This document shows, piece after piece, positions 45,196-57,890 of a stretch of 64,000 nucleotides of DNA (the first letter of the stretch is position 1; each line of letters begins with the position of its first letter). The notes beneath the pieces are model-generated. The model saw only the letters and a list, made by a program, of their open reading frames with translations. It did no database searches and had not been told where the DNA came from. Both the position numbers and the translations under genes were made by a program. Origin of the DNA: Botryotinia globosa (taxonomy: Eukaryota; Ascomycota; Leotiomycetes; Helotiales; Sclerotiniaceae); contig RCSZ01000010.1 in the NCBI GenBank assembly GCA_014898425.1, positions 992,001 to 1,056,000 of the forward strand, given 5' to 3'.

Positions 45196-48100
45196 ATGAC
45201 GCGCCAACCTTCCGACCAATATATCGACGCTCCTGGCCAATCGACCAACCCTTTGCCGGTTCCTACTACCCAATCTGTTCCTCGGTCTGTTCCTCAGTCT
45301 GTTCCTCAGTCTGCCCCTCCTCCCCAAAATTCTGCCGATCAACAAATATCCTCCTCGGGCCATGTTTATCCATCCATTAATGCTGCGTCCTGCAGCCGTG
45401 GACAAGGCCAAGAAGATGTTTTCGTACCACCTCCACGATTGACATACTTAGATTTATTGATCATGGAAAATTCAGGATTTCCAAGTATGGCTGAGTTTGA
45501 GATCTTCCTCCAGCTGTACCAGAAATCATATTATCACATGGAACTAGCGGAACGCAAAAAGCTCTTCCAGCAAGTGGAGCTTCTTCGACGAGGTATGCGC
45601 CACCCACAATCGGTTCAAGCGCTGGTAGAAGCACAGCAGAGTATTCAGGCCGGTCAACCGTTCCTCAGCCTCAAACATTATGCAAACTTCAGCCGAAACG
45701 GATATATGCTCACCTCAATGATCAGTCGCTGCCTCAATCTTACCTCTTTCGCTCTGCAGCGCGCCGTTTTTAAGGCCGCACTAGAAGCAAGTAGGAACAC
45801 CCATACGCCAAACATAGCAACTATTTCAGGAAAGAGCTGTGAAGATATTGTGAGCATTTTTCTCTTCTTATTTGTCCAAGAAAAAAACTAATATTCGTAC
45901 CAGTTGACCCGTGGTGTAAAACACTGGACCGCTGAGGATATCTTGAAACTTGAGACGATCGTCTACATCCGCCCCTCTGAGCACCATGTCAACAACCCTC
46001 CATCTAAGGTCACTTCGCGTACTGATTTTTCATACTTCTCGCATGACCCGCCTCTCCATTGCCCGGATCCTCCAAAGTATGGAGATATGAAAATCGAGCC
46101 AAACGATTCCACTTTGTCCTTGCAACAACCGTGGACGTACAGCCAATGTTTGGACTACCTCGCTGGTCGGACAATAAACTTCATGAATTCTCGTGATCCA
46201 GAAGCTTTCTTCTTCAGCTTGCCTTCGGACGACAAGCTTCAAGGCATGACGGCGGATCAACGCGCAGAGTTTGTTCGTAAACACATTTTAGAGGAAGATG
46301 CAAAGCGTACTTTATCGAAATCAGGCAATGATTGGTACCCTGTTCATGCGAAAACCTCCGAGCGTTCTACTGAACGTGCATACGATAGTTTGCTTCCGGA
46401 GCTTGATACCACTGCATCAATCTCAAAAGTTAGCCCTTACATCCAGGAAAGTCTTGTTAATCATCGAAACCTCAGAACCCATGATATTTACAGTAGTGGG
46501 GGTAGACATGGATTCGAATCTCCATCGAACCCTGGTGCAGAATATGAAAGAAGAATGGCGTATGGACGTAAGCCGCCATCGAGCATTGTGGCAGATGACG
46601 GATATTGCAATTCAGACCTGGGGGATGACGATGATTCTGATTGGGTTCCCACTCAATCTGACAATTGGAGTTCGCAATCGAGATTAAAGAAGCGTGTATC
46701 CTTCGCTGCATTGGTGACAGACATACCAGGAAATCTTCGCGGACAGCAAAATAGTATCGTTCCATCTGACTCCCTCTCCTGTGCAGAGTGGGAGTCAGAG
46801 AATGATGAACCGACCACTGCAGACAATGGTCCATTGAGCGAAAACATTCCCGATCGTCAGGATTGTCTTTGGGCAACTTCTGCAGCTCATGCTACTTCTG
46901 CGATCGAGGTTGTACTGGCTTCGGGTGCTGAGAATGATAATAATGTCTCAGTTATCCCACCTCATACCTCTAGTTCGAAGAGAGGAAACAGAAAGCGATC
47001 AATGACTCGAGGTCGTCGAGTAGTTCAACCACGTCGACGTGCTCAACGACGCGGTGGGTATTTTGATACCTTGATCAATACTTTGGAAAATCAGCATTCA
47101 CAACTGTCCTCACTCCCAAAGTTGAGCGAGCTTCTCAGTTTTGGGGATGAGAAGCATCAGACGGCTACCGAAAAGCCTCAAGGTATCCAAGCTCAAGAGG
47201 CTTTGTTCACTACTTCAGACGGGGCTCCGGTGCAACGCGGCGTTTCAAACGTTGGATGTGCCCCTCAAGAATATTGCATGCTAGGCGCGAAAGAAATGTA
47301 CTTGGAGCAGCAAAGAAAGAGGAGAACCCAACTGTTGCAAGAACAGGCTGCTATGCAAGCTGAAACTGTCTTAAAACCTAGTTCAAAAAATGATCATGAC
47401 CTCGAAGCTTCAGGATATAAACCAGAATTGTTAACAACGGAACAGGAAAGCAAGAACCAAGTTGAATTGAAACGCCAAGAACAGGATACCAAGTTAGATA
47501 CTCATCCCTTCTGGGAGAAAGGTGGTCAAACAAAGACTGTAGAATCTTCTCGTGTTTCTCTCGGAAATGACATCTCTATCCGCAATAGTCCATCAAAGTT
47601 CTACAGTCTCGCATCGAAGGAAGCTCGGCAATTCAAAGTCGGTCAGCATGAAAAGCTTAAACAAGATATGGCCACTAAGTTCGATGACCTTAAGAAATTT
47701 GCGGATGAGTTCAAGATGTCCACCGCAGTGCCAAGTGACATTGCCTTTATCAATCACGGTGAGATTCCCGTGGCTGTCTGGCAGAATCACTCTCAGGATC
47801 GTGCTAACGCTTGCGATGAAGGTCCTCTTCGTATTGCGATCAAGGAAGACAATCTTCGTCGTTCTAAGGGTGCTCCATTTGATGAGTCGAATGTGGAGGT
47901 TATCTCGGTTGAAGAAGCCACCCGTCTTCTTGCTGCTCAGAAGTTAGCTAAAGAGATCTCGACTGCTACAAAGTCTACAACTGGTACCTCTCCTCCCATT
48001 CCTGCAAGTCATCAATTGAATGGTTTCGATCACTGCGTTACAGCTGCAGGATATGATCAAGACCGTTTTATTCAAGCTGCCTATAGTAGCGCCAATAGTT

Positions 48101-48225
48101 ACAAGGCTAACCATGATATTCACAGCTTCGGACAAGACAACTCAATGAACGCTAAGTACAAGAGATGTTCTGAGAGATCAAGATTGAGATTGAGATTCAA
48201 TGATTTAAGTGGCGAATTGTTCTGA
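45196..48225 (+). CDS. Large conserved-type hypothetical protein, two exons
   Basis: Exons 45196-45849 and 45904-48225 flank a 54-bp intron (GTGAGC to TACCAG), giving 991 residues. The N terminus has a Pro/Gln/Ser-rich stretch with PRSVPQSVPQSAP repeats. A folded-looking region around residues 85-215 follows (LTYLDLLIMENSGFPSMAEF; YHMELAERKKLFQQVELLRR). After the intron, VKHWTAEDILKLETIVYIRP and a long disordered acidic/basic middle follow, including GRRVVQPRRRAQRRGGYFD, a likely nuclear localisation or RNA/DNA-contact stretch. A glutamine-rich coiled coil with MYLEQQRKRRTQLLQEQAAM and a tail with VISVEEATRLLAAQKLAKE complete it. A nuclear scaffold or regulator is plausible but unproven; no named domain is recognised. 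Confidence 0.75.
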
Positions 48226-48877
48226 GCAAGTGATGATTGATGATGGATACGAATATTGCGAATGCATACATGGATGACAGATGATGGGAAAGAAACCACT
48301 CGTTTCTATTTATTCGAAGTTCTGAGATACATGCCGCTATTAGGGTTGTGGGATCGAGGTCAAACCAGCTCTGCCGCAAATTTAGAGTCAGGAAGGTTCA
48401 TAACCAGCTGCTCTAAGGGGAATTAGATATTAATGTGGAAAGCGCAGGTAGTCTAATTCATCAGTCAATCCTATAAAAAAAATCTTTGGTTCTATTAATT
48501 GACCTGAAGATTGCCATTGCTTCTCAGGTGGTTCTACCTCCACTTTACCAATTACTACACGACCACGTGCTAGTGGCTGGCGTGGATAATGAGAATTTGG
48601 TGAATAAATTCACTTACAAAAAACAATCTTTAGATAAGATTTGTGATTTTCCTTGCTATTTGTTTTCTGTAACTGGCCCAATTTTTCGACGGCTGAGAAG
48701 TTCCTGGTAAATCCGGAAAAATACTTTGAGGGCGACTTTTGACTCTTTAATATCTTCAAGTCGTTTTTATCTAGAAGCTTCAGTTCTTCTCCCTTTTACA
48801 CTACTTTTCATCTCAACCTACCTTTCTCTCCTTCTCTATTCCACTTTCTCCACGGACTTGCAGTATTACGTGCAACG
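48226..48877. other. Intergenic region, nothing recognised
   Basis: 3' flank of the large hypothetical gene and promoter of the next gene; pyrimidine-rich at 48790-48850, as is common just before fungal transcription starts. Confidence 0.5.
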
Positions 48878-50322
48878 ATGGATTTATCTCATCGCTCACC
48901 CCATCTAAGTGGTATGTTATCATTAAACTCATCATGTATATTGAAATTCTGACCTGTAAATCCCCTCTAGATTCCGTCAACAAGAAGCATTCTGTGTTTC
49001 GCGTTCCCCGATTCCACCCAATCCCTCGAATCCATACCGAAAGTCTTATTGTTTTCCTTGCCTTTCGCCAAAGCTTTTTAACGCTATCCGACGTCGACCG
49101 CGTTCGCTATGGCAAGAAGAATACCAGAGACGCTTTATTGAATTCGTTCGCTCCTCAATACCTTGAACAGAATTTACATGGAATTCCATTCAAACGCATG
49201 CGTGATTTAGTCCAAGGTCTATGGGTCGCGAAACACTTCCTTGCTGGATCTGACTTGAACAAGCTTTTCAAGGGCGCTTCCCGTGAGCGACAGCAAGATC
49301 CTGCTTTTCGAAGACTTATCAATGTCCCAATATTAGGAGATGCATTGGAAACTAGTTTCTGGCTGTCGAACCAGCAGTCACATTATAAGCCGCGTATCAC
49401 CCCATCTTTCAGGATTAGGAAGTGGCTTTCAACACGTCCATGTCCTTTGCCACGCGTGGATCCTGACCAACTCAATTTTAATCGCGATAATATGATTAAA
49501 TACCCTCCAGTATCTAGTCCCTCCAAACCTGACCTTGGTCCTTACGAAGATGATTATGATTACAGCACAGCGCTTCCCTTCCCTCTCCAACATTATCTCC
49601 TCACGACACTCCAGATTCTCATCGAGGAATCTCTATTCAGTTTCGCATCCCAACACTTTCCCGCCTACCTAGTTTTGAACATCAGAACTTGCCCCAAGTC
49701 TATTGATCTCAGCACCTGGAGCTCGCATCTACACATGAACGCTGCTGATATCCGGCTCAAACTTTGCTCTAGCTTTGCTCTTGAATATTTGCTTTTCTTT
49801 TTGGATCGCTTGGAAACAGTGAGAGACTTAGTTGTGCATCGGAAAGACGGTGAGTCGATCGGATGCACTTTTGTTATTATGATACAGCAGTGGCTAACAA
49901 AATCAGGCGTTCCTATTGGAGCAATCAATAGTATGTGCGAAGATAGCATTATTTTGGTGAGAGCTTTAGGAGACACACTAGCAGTTTTACTAGGCTTGGC
50001 ACAGGAAAATTTGTTCATGATTTCAGAAACACTGTGAGTTATTCCTTAACATATATGGTTTATTTCGCAGACTTTTTACCATCAACTTATTCCTCTTCGC
50101 CCCTTGAAGAAGGATCTACCAGTGCTATGAACTAACTCAATTTTCCACGCTAGGCTACAGATTCAAACACTACCTCAACGTTATCTCTTGCTTAACAAAA
50201 AACTTGAAATCGATCTGATGATGAAAACCAGCCTTCAAATCTCAAAAAATGGCGAATCTGCTTCATTTGCTCACGTATCTTTTTCTGAAGCCACGGAATT
50301 ATACTCGAAGTTATTCAAATGA
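48878..50322 (+). CDS. Hypothetical protein, three exons
   Basis: Exons 48878-48911, 48971-50033 and 50154-50322 (introns 59 and 120 bp) give 421 residues. The first exon is only 34 nt (MDLSHRSPHLS), and codon phase is kept at both junctions. The central part is helical, with VPRFHPIPRIHTESLIVFLA, RYGKKNTRDALLNSFAPQYL and MRDLVQGLWVAKHFL. An acidic linker (GPYEDDYDYSTALPF) follows, then a second helical block with ALEYLLFFLDRLETVRDLVV. The last exon adds a basic, amphipathic tail. No catalytic motif or known domain is evident. Consistent splicing across a long open frame makes it a credible gene. Confidence 0.7.
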
Positions 50323-51639
50323 ATCGTAAATATGCTACGTGGCTTAGCATATTATAATTAACAGAAACGTAGGCCCCGTCGTCTGCCCGTTTCTATTATT
50401 GATACTAAGACACAGAGCATTTATCGATCGATGGAGAGCTTTTGGAGCATGTATCGAACCATGAGGTGCCTACCCTCTGGTCTTTCTTTTCTTGCCGAGG
50501 AGCATAACGAGCAGATTTCGGATGATGATGAGATACTGAAATACCAAATCATCAGCAGGATAGTGAGAATAACTGGTTGCTTTCGCAAGTTCGGGAAGTT
50601 CTTGATGAAGAACTCGAGTGGCAAAGTTTTACAAATAATTTTTGTGTCGGATCGAGGATTGTGGTTGGCTCGAGTAGGATGATGGAAAACTACTGTAAAT
50701 GAACATCAACATTGCCTTAATGTATCCAGAAATTCATTTATTGAAGGTCTCTTTCCATTAAGTGAAGTTTTATCTGAGGGCATGTTCCTATAGATTAGCA
50801 AAAATGCAAGGCAGTTTTCACATCAGCATACTTCTCTATGAATGCTGGATTTCGGACTACTACTCATGATTCAATGCTGCTGTTCAAACAATCCAGAGAA
50901 CATCACGGAATAATAAACAATGTCTTCCCGTAAATAAGAGCATAAAAGAATGAACAACGGATTACGAATGTTGGGCTCCCTACAATTCATGATATAGGGG
51001 TGAGATAGCAGGACTAACAAAAGACGATGTGATTCTGAGGAGTATATTTCTACTAGAGGCGATACTCTACAATATGTAGATCTTCTTCCATACACAATAA
51101 TTTTGAACATCTACGTTCATGGTAGATTACCTTAACGTTACACTTTATCCCATATCATTTTCTTGATCTCGAAATAATCTTCAATCAGAATCTACAACAC
51201 ATTTTTAACAAGCCAATGGATCGTTTTCTGTCATTCTGCCAGGAGATTCTTTTGTGTCACTGGAGGTTTCCCATCCTTCATTGCTTTATAAATCCAATGT
51301 TAGGATGATAATTGGTAAAATTGAATTAAAGAGATGTTTGATATTTGATATAAAGACCCTTAAACATATTTTACACGTGCTTGCTTCTTCATTATTGGTT
51401 TAAGAATGAATTTTCTTTCTGAGTGACAATAAATAAGTACCTTCCTCTTCCTCAATACCAACCATATAAGCAGCTAGAAGCCCCTGAAGATGACCACACA
51501 AGATTCGAGCCAATTTATCCAATCCAAATTGAGTCCTCCATGTTTTTTTTGGCAATTGCACCATTTATCAACGCACTCTCAAAACCCCTCAACCTGAAAC
51601 TACACTCCCAATACTAAACCAAGATTCCCTCAATTCAAC
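50323..51639. other. Intergenic region, weak ORF only
   Basis: A frame of 83 codons at 50431-50682 has an ATG but no recognised feature. The rest shows nothing. Confidence 0.45.
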
Positions 51640-52245
51640 ATGGACGACGATCTTTGTCTCTGCGACGTTTGCTGTTCCGAAGGCGCATCAGAAGCCTCTG
51701 AAGACTCACCACCGCAGCCGTCAGCTCAAAATACACAACAAAGGGAAGAAGAGCTCGATGAAAAGTACAGCCAATGGTGTGCTAGTTTCATGGAGACTGA
51801 AGAGTATGAGGAAGCATTGAAACGCGATTTGGATCAGGGGGATGATTTCTTCCAGAATAAATTCAGACAGGCAGAGAAGAGGAACTCTGGGCGGATTACG
51901 GACAATAAATATGAAGGTACGGAGACGAAATTGGAAAAAATGCAGGAGAGAGTTGAGGAGGGGGCTGAATACTGCATGAGATGTATGTCACCGGGTGGGC
52001 TCGGGAGTAGCAGCTGTGGCGACTGCGGGAATGATGACCACAACAATGATTTGAGAGAAGCTGAGCGTGTTGAACAGGAGGATGAATACCAGGATATCGG
52101 TGATAATGACTGGGGATATTCTGCTGAAGAGTTAGAATCATTTATGTGTCAGAATGAAGGTCTGGAAGCAGCTATGTATGAGGATGAAGAGCTCGTTGGC
52201 TCGTTACACGGCGCCGGTGGATGTATGATGGAGTGTTGTATGTGA
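51640..52245 (+). CDS. Acidic cysteine-rich small protein with zinc-ribbon-like pairs
   Basis: A single exon gives 201 residues, strongly acidic. Cysteines are clustered in three places: the N terminus (MDDDLCLCDVCC), a central CxxC-12-CxxC pattern near residues 111-130 (YCMRC ... SCGDCG) that looks like a treble-clef or zinc ribbon, and the extreme C terminus (GGCMMECCM). Between them lie Glu/Gln-rich helices such as REEELDEKYSQWCASFMETE. No signal peptide is visible, so it should be intracellular. Metal binding is an inference from cysteine spacing. No family is recognised, and the paired CC motifs at both ends are unusual. Confidence 0.6.
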   Translation: MDDDLCLCDVCCSEGASEASEDSPPQPSAQNTQQREEELDEKYSQWCASFMETEEYEEALKRDLDQGDDFFQNKFRQAEKRNSGRITDNKYEGTETKLEKMQERVEEGAEYCMRCMSPGGLGSSSCGDCGNDDHNNDLREAERVEQEDEYQDIGDNDWGYSAEELESFMCQNEGLEAAMYEDEELVGSLHGAGGCMMECCM

Positions 52246-52595
52246 CTAGCACCAGACTGATACCAAGATGAAGAAGGCAACATCACGTAGGATGATGAGA
52301 AGCGGAGAACTCGTTGAAGTTTCTAAGCACGTCACAGTCTACCATGTGCTGCAAAAACAAGTTGAAAAATGGGAAATTTTCTAATTCACACAGTTATGCC
52401 AAAATTTAACTTGGTATGCAATGTGTTTTCGTGGTTTTGTGCTGACATCTCAAGATCCCAGTACGGTCAATTCCTTTCTCATCACTTACCTGGGCTATCA
52501 TTTGATATTCACGCCTTCCCCATCTCAAAGATTACAATCACATCGAATCTACACACATTTCATTTTTATTCACTCATCCATTTTAAGATTCAAAT
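52246..52595. other. Short intergenic region
   Basis: Between two plus-strand genes; nothing recognised. Confidence 0.5.
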
Positions 52596-53288
52596 ATGCC
52601 CTATCAACAACCCCACAAATTACAGAAGTCAAAAAGGAAAGACCGAAGCACGATTCTCAAAAGGTCACTTTCCTCCATTACTCCATCTTTCGCAGGATTT
52701 AGGAAAAGACGATCATCAAGCTCAAGAATAGAACCTCAAGATTCAATTATTACAGCTGCCCTTCGAAGAAGATATGATCCTGGTCAAAATCGTGCTGCTA
52801 CCGGAGTGTCTATCAAAATCAGAGAAGATTTGCCAATATTAGAGATTTCCATGGGACACATCACGGCAACGAAGCCAAAGACAAAAAGCACATGCTGTTG
52901 GAGTTCACGTACAAAATTTACCTCATCTCCTTCAGGTTTTCCAAACATAGAGACAGATATGCATATACCTCGAAACTCACTTCCAACCATTCCTTTCTTA
53001 TCATCAGATATGAGTTCAGATGAGGAAATTGGGGGTCGCAGCATTCACTTTCCCGCAAAACTACCTGAACTTCATAGAGTAAATATTCAGGATAATTTAA
53101 TAAAGAGTCTGATAAGCAAGCTCACGAAAGAGAGACGGGAGAGAAAATTGGTACTGCGAAGCTCAAGGAGATACAGATACCTGGCTACCGTGAAAAGAGT
53201 TATGGAAAGTGGTTGGGACATTCAGTCGCAGGTTCTAGAAAAGCTAAAACGAGGGAGAAAAAGGAAGTTGGATGAACAGAGTACATAG
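52596..53288 (+). CDS. Small basic, probably nuclear protein
   Basis: A single exon gives 230 residues. The ATG lies after a pyrimidine-rich leader (CAAATATGCC context). The N terminus is very basic and serine-rich (MPYQQPHKLQKSKRKDRSTI; FAGFRKRRSSSSR), the middle is polar, and the C-terminal third is helical and basic (LISKLTKERRERKLVLRSSR), ending LKRGRKRKLDEQST, a good nuclear localisation signal. No domain is recognised. It could be a chromatin- or RNA-associated protein, but charge is the only evidence. Confidence 0.55.
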   Translation: MPYQQPHKLQKSKRKDRSTILKRSLSSITPSFAGFRKRRSSSSRIEPQDSIITAALRRRYDPGQNRAATGVSIKIREDLPILEISMGHITATKPKTKSTCCWSSRTKFTSSPSGFPNIETDMHIPRNSLPTIPFLSSDMSSDEEIGGRSIHFPAKLPELHRVNIQDNLIKSLISKLTKERRERKLVLRSSRRYRYLATVKRVMESGWDIQSQVLEKLKRGRKRKLDEQST

Positions 53289-54849
53289 CTGGGTTTTAAT
53301 GGAAGTTCACGTGTGTATTTGGTCCATATGGGGGAGCTTGCCATGCTTTCGGTCAGACATCAACCACGTATATGGATATTCTAGGACGATGGGATGAGGC
53401 ATTTTTCCCAGAATGGTTCAATACTCAACTGTGAATATCCATAGTCTTGATTTTAACGGGTCATTTGAAGCGTCGGTGAGGCACGATTGGAAGAGTTGAT
53501 ATCTGAAGACTCATTCCAGTTAATTACAGATAGTGACAAGAGACATATATGAGGCTAGAGTAATCAAATGAGATCAAGTTCGTTCTGGAGCAGAAATTTG
53601 AGTTGTGGCAAAAGATGCGCTTTCTTGGACAGAACAAATGAATCGACTAACGTTTTCATATGAATTTGCAAGAAGAACTTCAATGTCTTAATCCCAAATT
53701 ACATTAGAATAATGGCTGTGGGGATTTATATGAGGTGGCGTATAGTCTATATATAGCAAAATAACAAAAGTTCTTTGCAATCTCAATCTTAGCCTTTTCA
53801 TTATTACCGTGTATCTGAGAGTATCTTCACTTTCAAGTAGTTTCGCTATGGGAAGCTCACGAGAAGATACACAAGTATATCTGAGTAGTACGATCGATCA
53901 ACATATTCAAAGTGACGGGTATATCAGTGATTTCTTTCTTTTCCCATCCAACAAAATTTTCACTATCAAGTGAGAATTTACTCACCCGCTAGACAGGACC
54001 TCTGGGTAAACAGGAAAGGCAGCCATCAATAGCTACACAGCCCGAGATGTGTTAGAAATGAGAAAGATCTCTCGATTTTAATCTAACAAGTAGAGAAATA
54101 TCAAAAATCATGTCGCAAAGACAATGTTTCTACGAAGCAAAGACTACGAAACCTCAACTTGCTCTTAATGGGGAAGGATTATCATGGGTCCCACCTACTA
54201 ACTTGTTCTCAAGTTGAACATTCATTCAACAAAGCCAAATTCCCAATCACTTATTAAATAGTCGATTATAGCCAATTCTTGCTGCACCTGGCTACTTCAT
54301 ATTATTTGCAGGTTGAAATTTGTATACCTAGGATTGTAAAGTAGACGTTAAGCGAGGTGTATTAGCCTTTCTCCACTTTAATTTTGAAAAATACCTAGTT
54401 AGTGTGATCATCAATTTGAAACTGAATCGGTGAAAACAGAAGGTTGAACGCAATATAAAATCGCGATCCGTGAGTTTCTTCAATAATACTAATATCACCT
54501 TGGGTCTTCAGAGGACTTTATGACGTTGAAATCTCGAATAAACACGAGCGCTTCTCAAATTCCTTCCTGCATAAATCGTCTGCATTCAAGGCCCAATGTG
54601 TCTAGTGGATTTTTTAGGCTGTTCATTAATCTCTCCTTTACTCTAGAATGACCAGGTGAGATATTCGTGCTTCTCGCTGTGGTCTGTTTATTAATGTGTT
54701 TCCATGCCAAAAATTATTCAGTTGTTGTTTCAAAGTTATCGTCACGCATTGGCAACAAGAAGCACATAATCCTATTCTAAGTTCGATGAACTCCTTGTGT
54801 CTTCAAAAAAAATGTCATTCTCGAATCTTATATCCTTGAAAGGAAAAGT
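53289..54849. other. Intergenic region, nothing recognised
   Basis: About 1.5 kb between convergent genes; no ORF longer than 60 codons and no structured RNA seen. Confidence 0.55.
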
Positions 54850-56669
54850 CTAAGGGCTTAATCTCTTTGGTGTTCTTGGGTAATCGCAAACCAAATGCAC
54901 ACTCGGCAAATTCAAATACCAAGCCACAACTCTATCCAGACCAATTCCTCCACCACCGTGAGGAGGCACACCGACACTCTTAAACACATCTACATATTCT
55001 TTGATTCCAGGTTGGTTGGGGTCCAAACCCTTCGATCTGATCACCTCCTCTAATTGCTCTGGTAAATGTAATCGTTGACCACCACTCAAAATTTCTTGTC
55101 CACGCATCATGAAATCATATGCGTTGGTGACGGCAGGGTTTTCGGGATCTGGCATCGCGTAGAAGGGACGAGCGTCGACTGGGAATTTGTCAAGGACATA
55201 GAAATCAGTATTAAACTTCTTACGAACGAGAGCTCCGAGAGCCTTTTCTTGAGGTGTGCTCATATCTTCAGTGTCGGTGACATTCCTGAATTCTTCGGGC
55301 CCTTCTTCACGGAGGAGCTTTTGACCTTCGGCAAAAGTAAGACGGACTTCCTTGCCAGGTTCGGGAAGAAGGAAGTCTTCAGATGGGTAAATTGAGCGGA
55401 TGAGCTCAATTTCTTCACGGTAGTTCTCGGCAAGGTTGCGGAAAATGAAGAGAAGAACACCTTCGAGCATGTGCAAGACTTCGTGATAATGTTCATCAAT
55501 TTCCATCTCCAAATCGAGACCAATGAACTAGGAATAAATTAGTATTACATCATCTTTGCAGAGCGGGTTTTGTTACCTCGGTCATATGTCTTGGAGTATT
55601 TGAATTCTCTGCACGGAAAACAGGTCCAACACAGTAGACTCTCTTTCGGCCTCCAGCGATTTCAAATTGTTTATAGAATTGTGGGGATTGGGCGAGATAA
55701 GCTTCTTTGTCGAAGTATGGCATTCTGAAAACGTTTGCACCGCCCTCGGAAGCAGCTCCGATCAGACAAGGAGGATGAAATTTCTTAAATCGATGGCTTC
55801 TCAGGTAGTCGCAGAAGTAATCCTCGACAGCGATTCGGATGTCGGCGATAGCTTGGCTGACAGGTGCTCGTTTGTGCATGGCGGGGTTGTTAAGGTGAGA
55901 AGCCAGACTGGCTGTTGGGGTGCCTTCTGTGACACTGAGACCTATGTAAGCAAGTGTTAGCTCATTAGTAGAGATAATTGCAAGATATTGGTTTACCGGC
56001 AGCAGCTTCACTAAGATCTTCTTCCTCATCCAACTTCCCTACAGCTCTGCTCGCAGGTCCCAATCCCAACCCCAACATCTCGGGCGCAGTAGCTACCAAG
56101 TAAACTTTTCCAAGATGTAATTCGAAGTTCGAAACCTTTGTGCTCTTAACAGGCTCCAATGGCTTCTGCACAACAGCCTCAACGGCAACGAAACTCTCCA
56201 ACTTTAATCCTCCAATCCATTTGACCATTTGTTTGCTGACTGGCTTGCCCTCCGCGCTGGCACTCACAACACCCTGGACTGTCCAGTTACCCTCCTCTCT
56301 TAACTCCACAAACGCCATCTTCGCTCCTTGCATTCTTGCATTTTGAATCCATGCGCGAACCTTGATTGTCTTGCCAATATGTTGTTCTCCAATCTCCCTC
56401 AGATGTACACTTTCGGCTTCGATCTTAGTGGTGTGTTTGATTTGTCCATAATTATCTTTCGCAAGATCCTCAGCAGCAGCAGACCCAGCGGCAGCTTGTT
56501 TAGCAGCTTGCTCAGCGGCTTTACGTGCCTTTTCTGCTTCCTTCTTGGCTTTGGCTTCTGCTTTTTTGGCTCCTTTCTTAGAGGGTTGTGCGGGGTCTTC
56601 ACCGGTAGGTGGGGCGCCTCCAGCTGCGATGGCGGGGTCAGTTGGAATTTCTTTACTTGGTTCCGCCAT
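54850..56669 (-). CDS. DPS1: Cytoplasmic aspartyl-tRNA synthetase
   Basis: Exons 56669-55997, 55941-55577 and 55527-54850 (introns 55 and 49 bp) give 571 residues. A fungal/animal-type N-terminal extension rich in Lys and Ala (KKGAKKAEAKAKKEAEKARK) could bind tRNA. The OB-fold anticodon-binding domain follows (IGKTIKVRAWIQNARMQGAK, FVELREEGNWTVQGVV). The class II catalytic domain carries motif 2 across the second intron (FRAENSNTPRHMTEF) and motif 3 GGGGIGLDRVVAWYLNL near the end. The terminal YPRTPKRLSP is the usual ending. The enzyme charges tRNA-Asp in the cytosol. Length and order are normal and nothing is broken. Confidence 0.95.
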
Positions 56670-57024
56670 CTTTACGATTGTGAAGAAATCGGCTGTAAGA
56701 TCGGGTGGTGTTGAATGATAACTTTCACGTTTACAAATAAAGTAAAAATTAATGGAGGGGTACTTTTGTATAAAGTTGTGGTCATGTTATGAGTAATGCG
56801 GCAAGAATTTAAGCGCCAAGGTCATAGCTTTTTTTCGGACAGGGGTCATACAATTAGATGTCATCGTGGAGATTTATATTTATATTCTTCTTTTGAATAT
56901 AACGTAGGTAATCTGGCTATAGAGACAATTCTATATAACCATTCTTTCATTCAATAGGTAAAGTTGTCGTAACAATACACACATACCAACCACTTCAACT
57001 GCCTTCTTTGCCCGACCTATTGTG
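56670..57024. other. Promoter region between DPS1 and the small plus-strand gene
   Basis: Divergent upstream sequence; nothing else recognised. Confidence 0.5.
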
Positions 57025-57890
57025 ATGAATCCTCACCTCTCCTGGGCTGAGTACCTTCAATGGTTTGAGTGGTATGTCTCTCGAGTTTAATACTGCTTCT
57101 AGCTTCATTGCTTCTCAGGACTCTATCGTTCGTTGTAGGCTAAGTGTGTTTGCTAGGTCAACCACTTTCCCTGATTTATGCAAGACACTGCTAATTCATT
57201 TATTTCTCTTCAACCGATTATTTCTCTCAAATGCACTGTCTGGACCGTGTTAAGAACATCCTCTAAGCTGAGAGCTCTTCCTGGACCAAGTGGCTCACTT
57301 CTCAAGTCAAGGACTTCTCCCAGATTAATCACTGCAATCTGAAGTCGGACGCTATGAGCTCACGAGGAAAGTTCAGCAAACATTTTTCGGCCAAACATGT
57401 AAGAGTTCTGGAACCTACTCACCACACATATAACGCTTTTCCGGCTAAACTATAAGATTATTCAAATTTTTATACTCTAGCTTATTTATTATAATAAAAT
57501 ACAAAAACGGAAATAGTATTGCTAAATAATATAGAATTACTAAAATTACTAAGGAAAATATTTGATTTATTTTTAAATATTTTTATAATGATAATTTTAA
57601 AAGGTTTCAATTGAAAGTTCGAAAATTTCCGAAAAATTCGCTTATTTTATATAGGAAAAATATTACAAATTAAAAATTCTGAACTTTTTCAATTAAAAGC
57701 TTATATAACTTTTCAATAAAAATATTTAAAAATAAATTACAAAAATTTTCGTATAGATTATAGCTCAAATTATTCTATAAAAAGCTTTTACAATTTAATA
57801 TATATAGTTATAATAATTATATAGTATTTTAATTTATATAAAAAAACATAAATTTTGCAGAGATTATATCACAAAACATCACGATGTGCG
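57025..57890 (+). CDS. Possible small intron-rich gene
   Basis: Candidate exons are 57025-57071 (MNPHLSWAEYLQWFE), 57275-57398 (SSWTKWLTSQVKDFSQINH through GKFSKHFSAKH) and 57861-57890 (RLYHKTSRCA, between TTTTGCAG and a perfect GTGAGT). A final exon further downstream is not resolved. Donors GTATGT, GTAAGA and GTGAGT are all good, and phases agree (2, 0, 0). The first intron would be 203 bp and the second 462 bp of extremely AT-rich DNA. The peptide is Trp/Ser/Lys-rich and of unknown family. The model is tentative and rests on splice signals alone. Confidence 0.35.

Noticed and set aside
50431..50682. 83-codon plus-strand ORF
   Set aside because: It has an ATG but no domain and no supporting splice or context evidence; compatible with chance.
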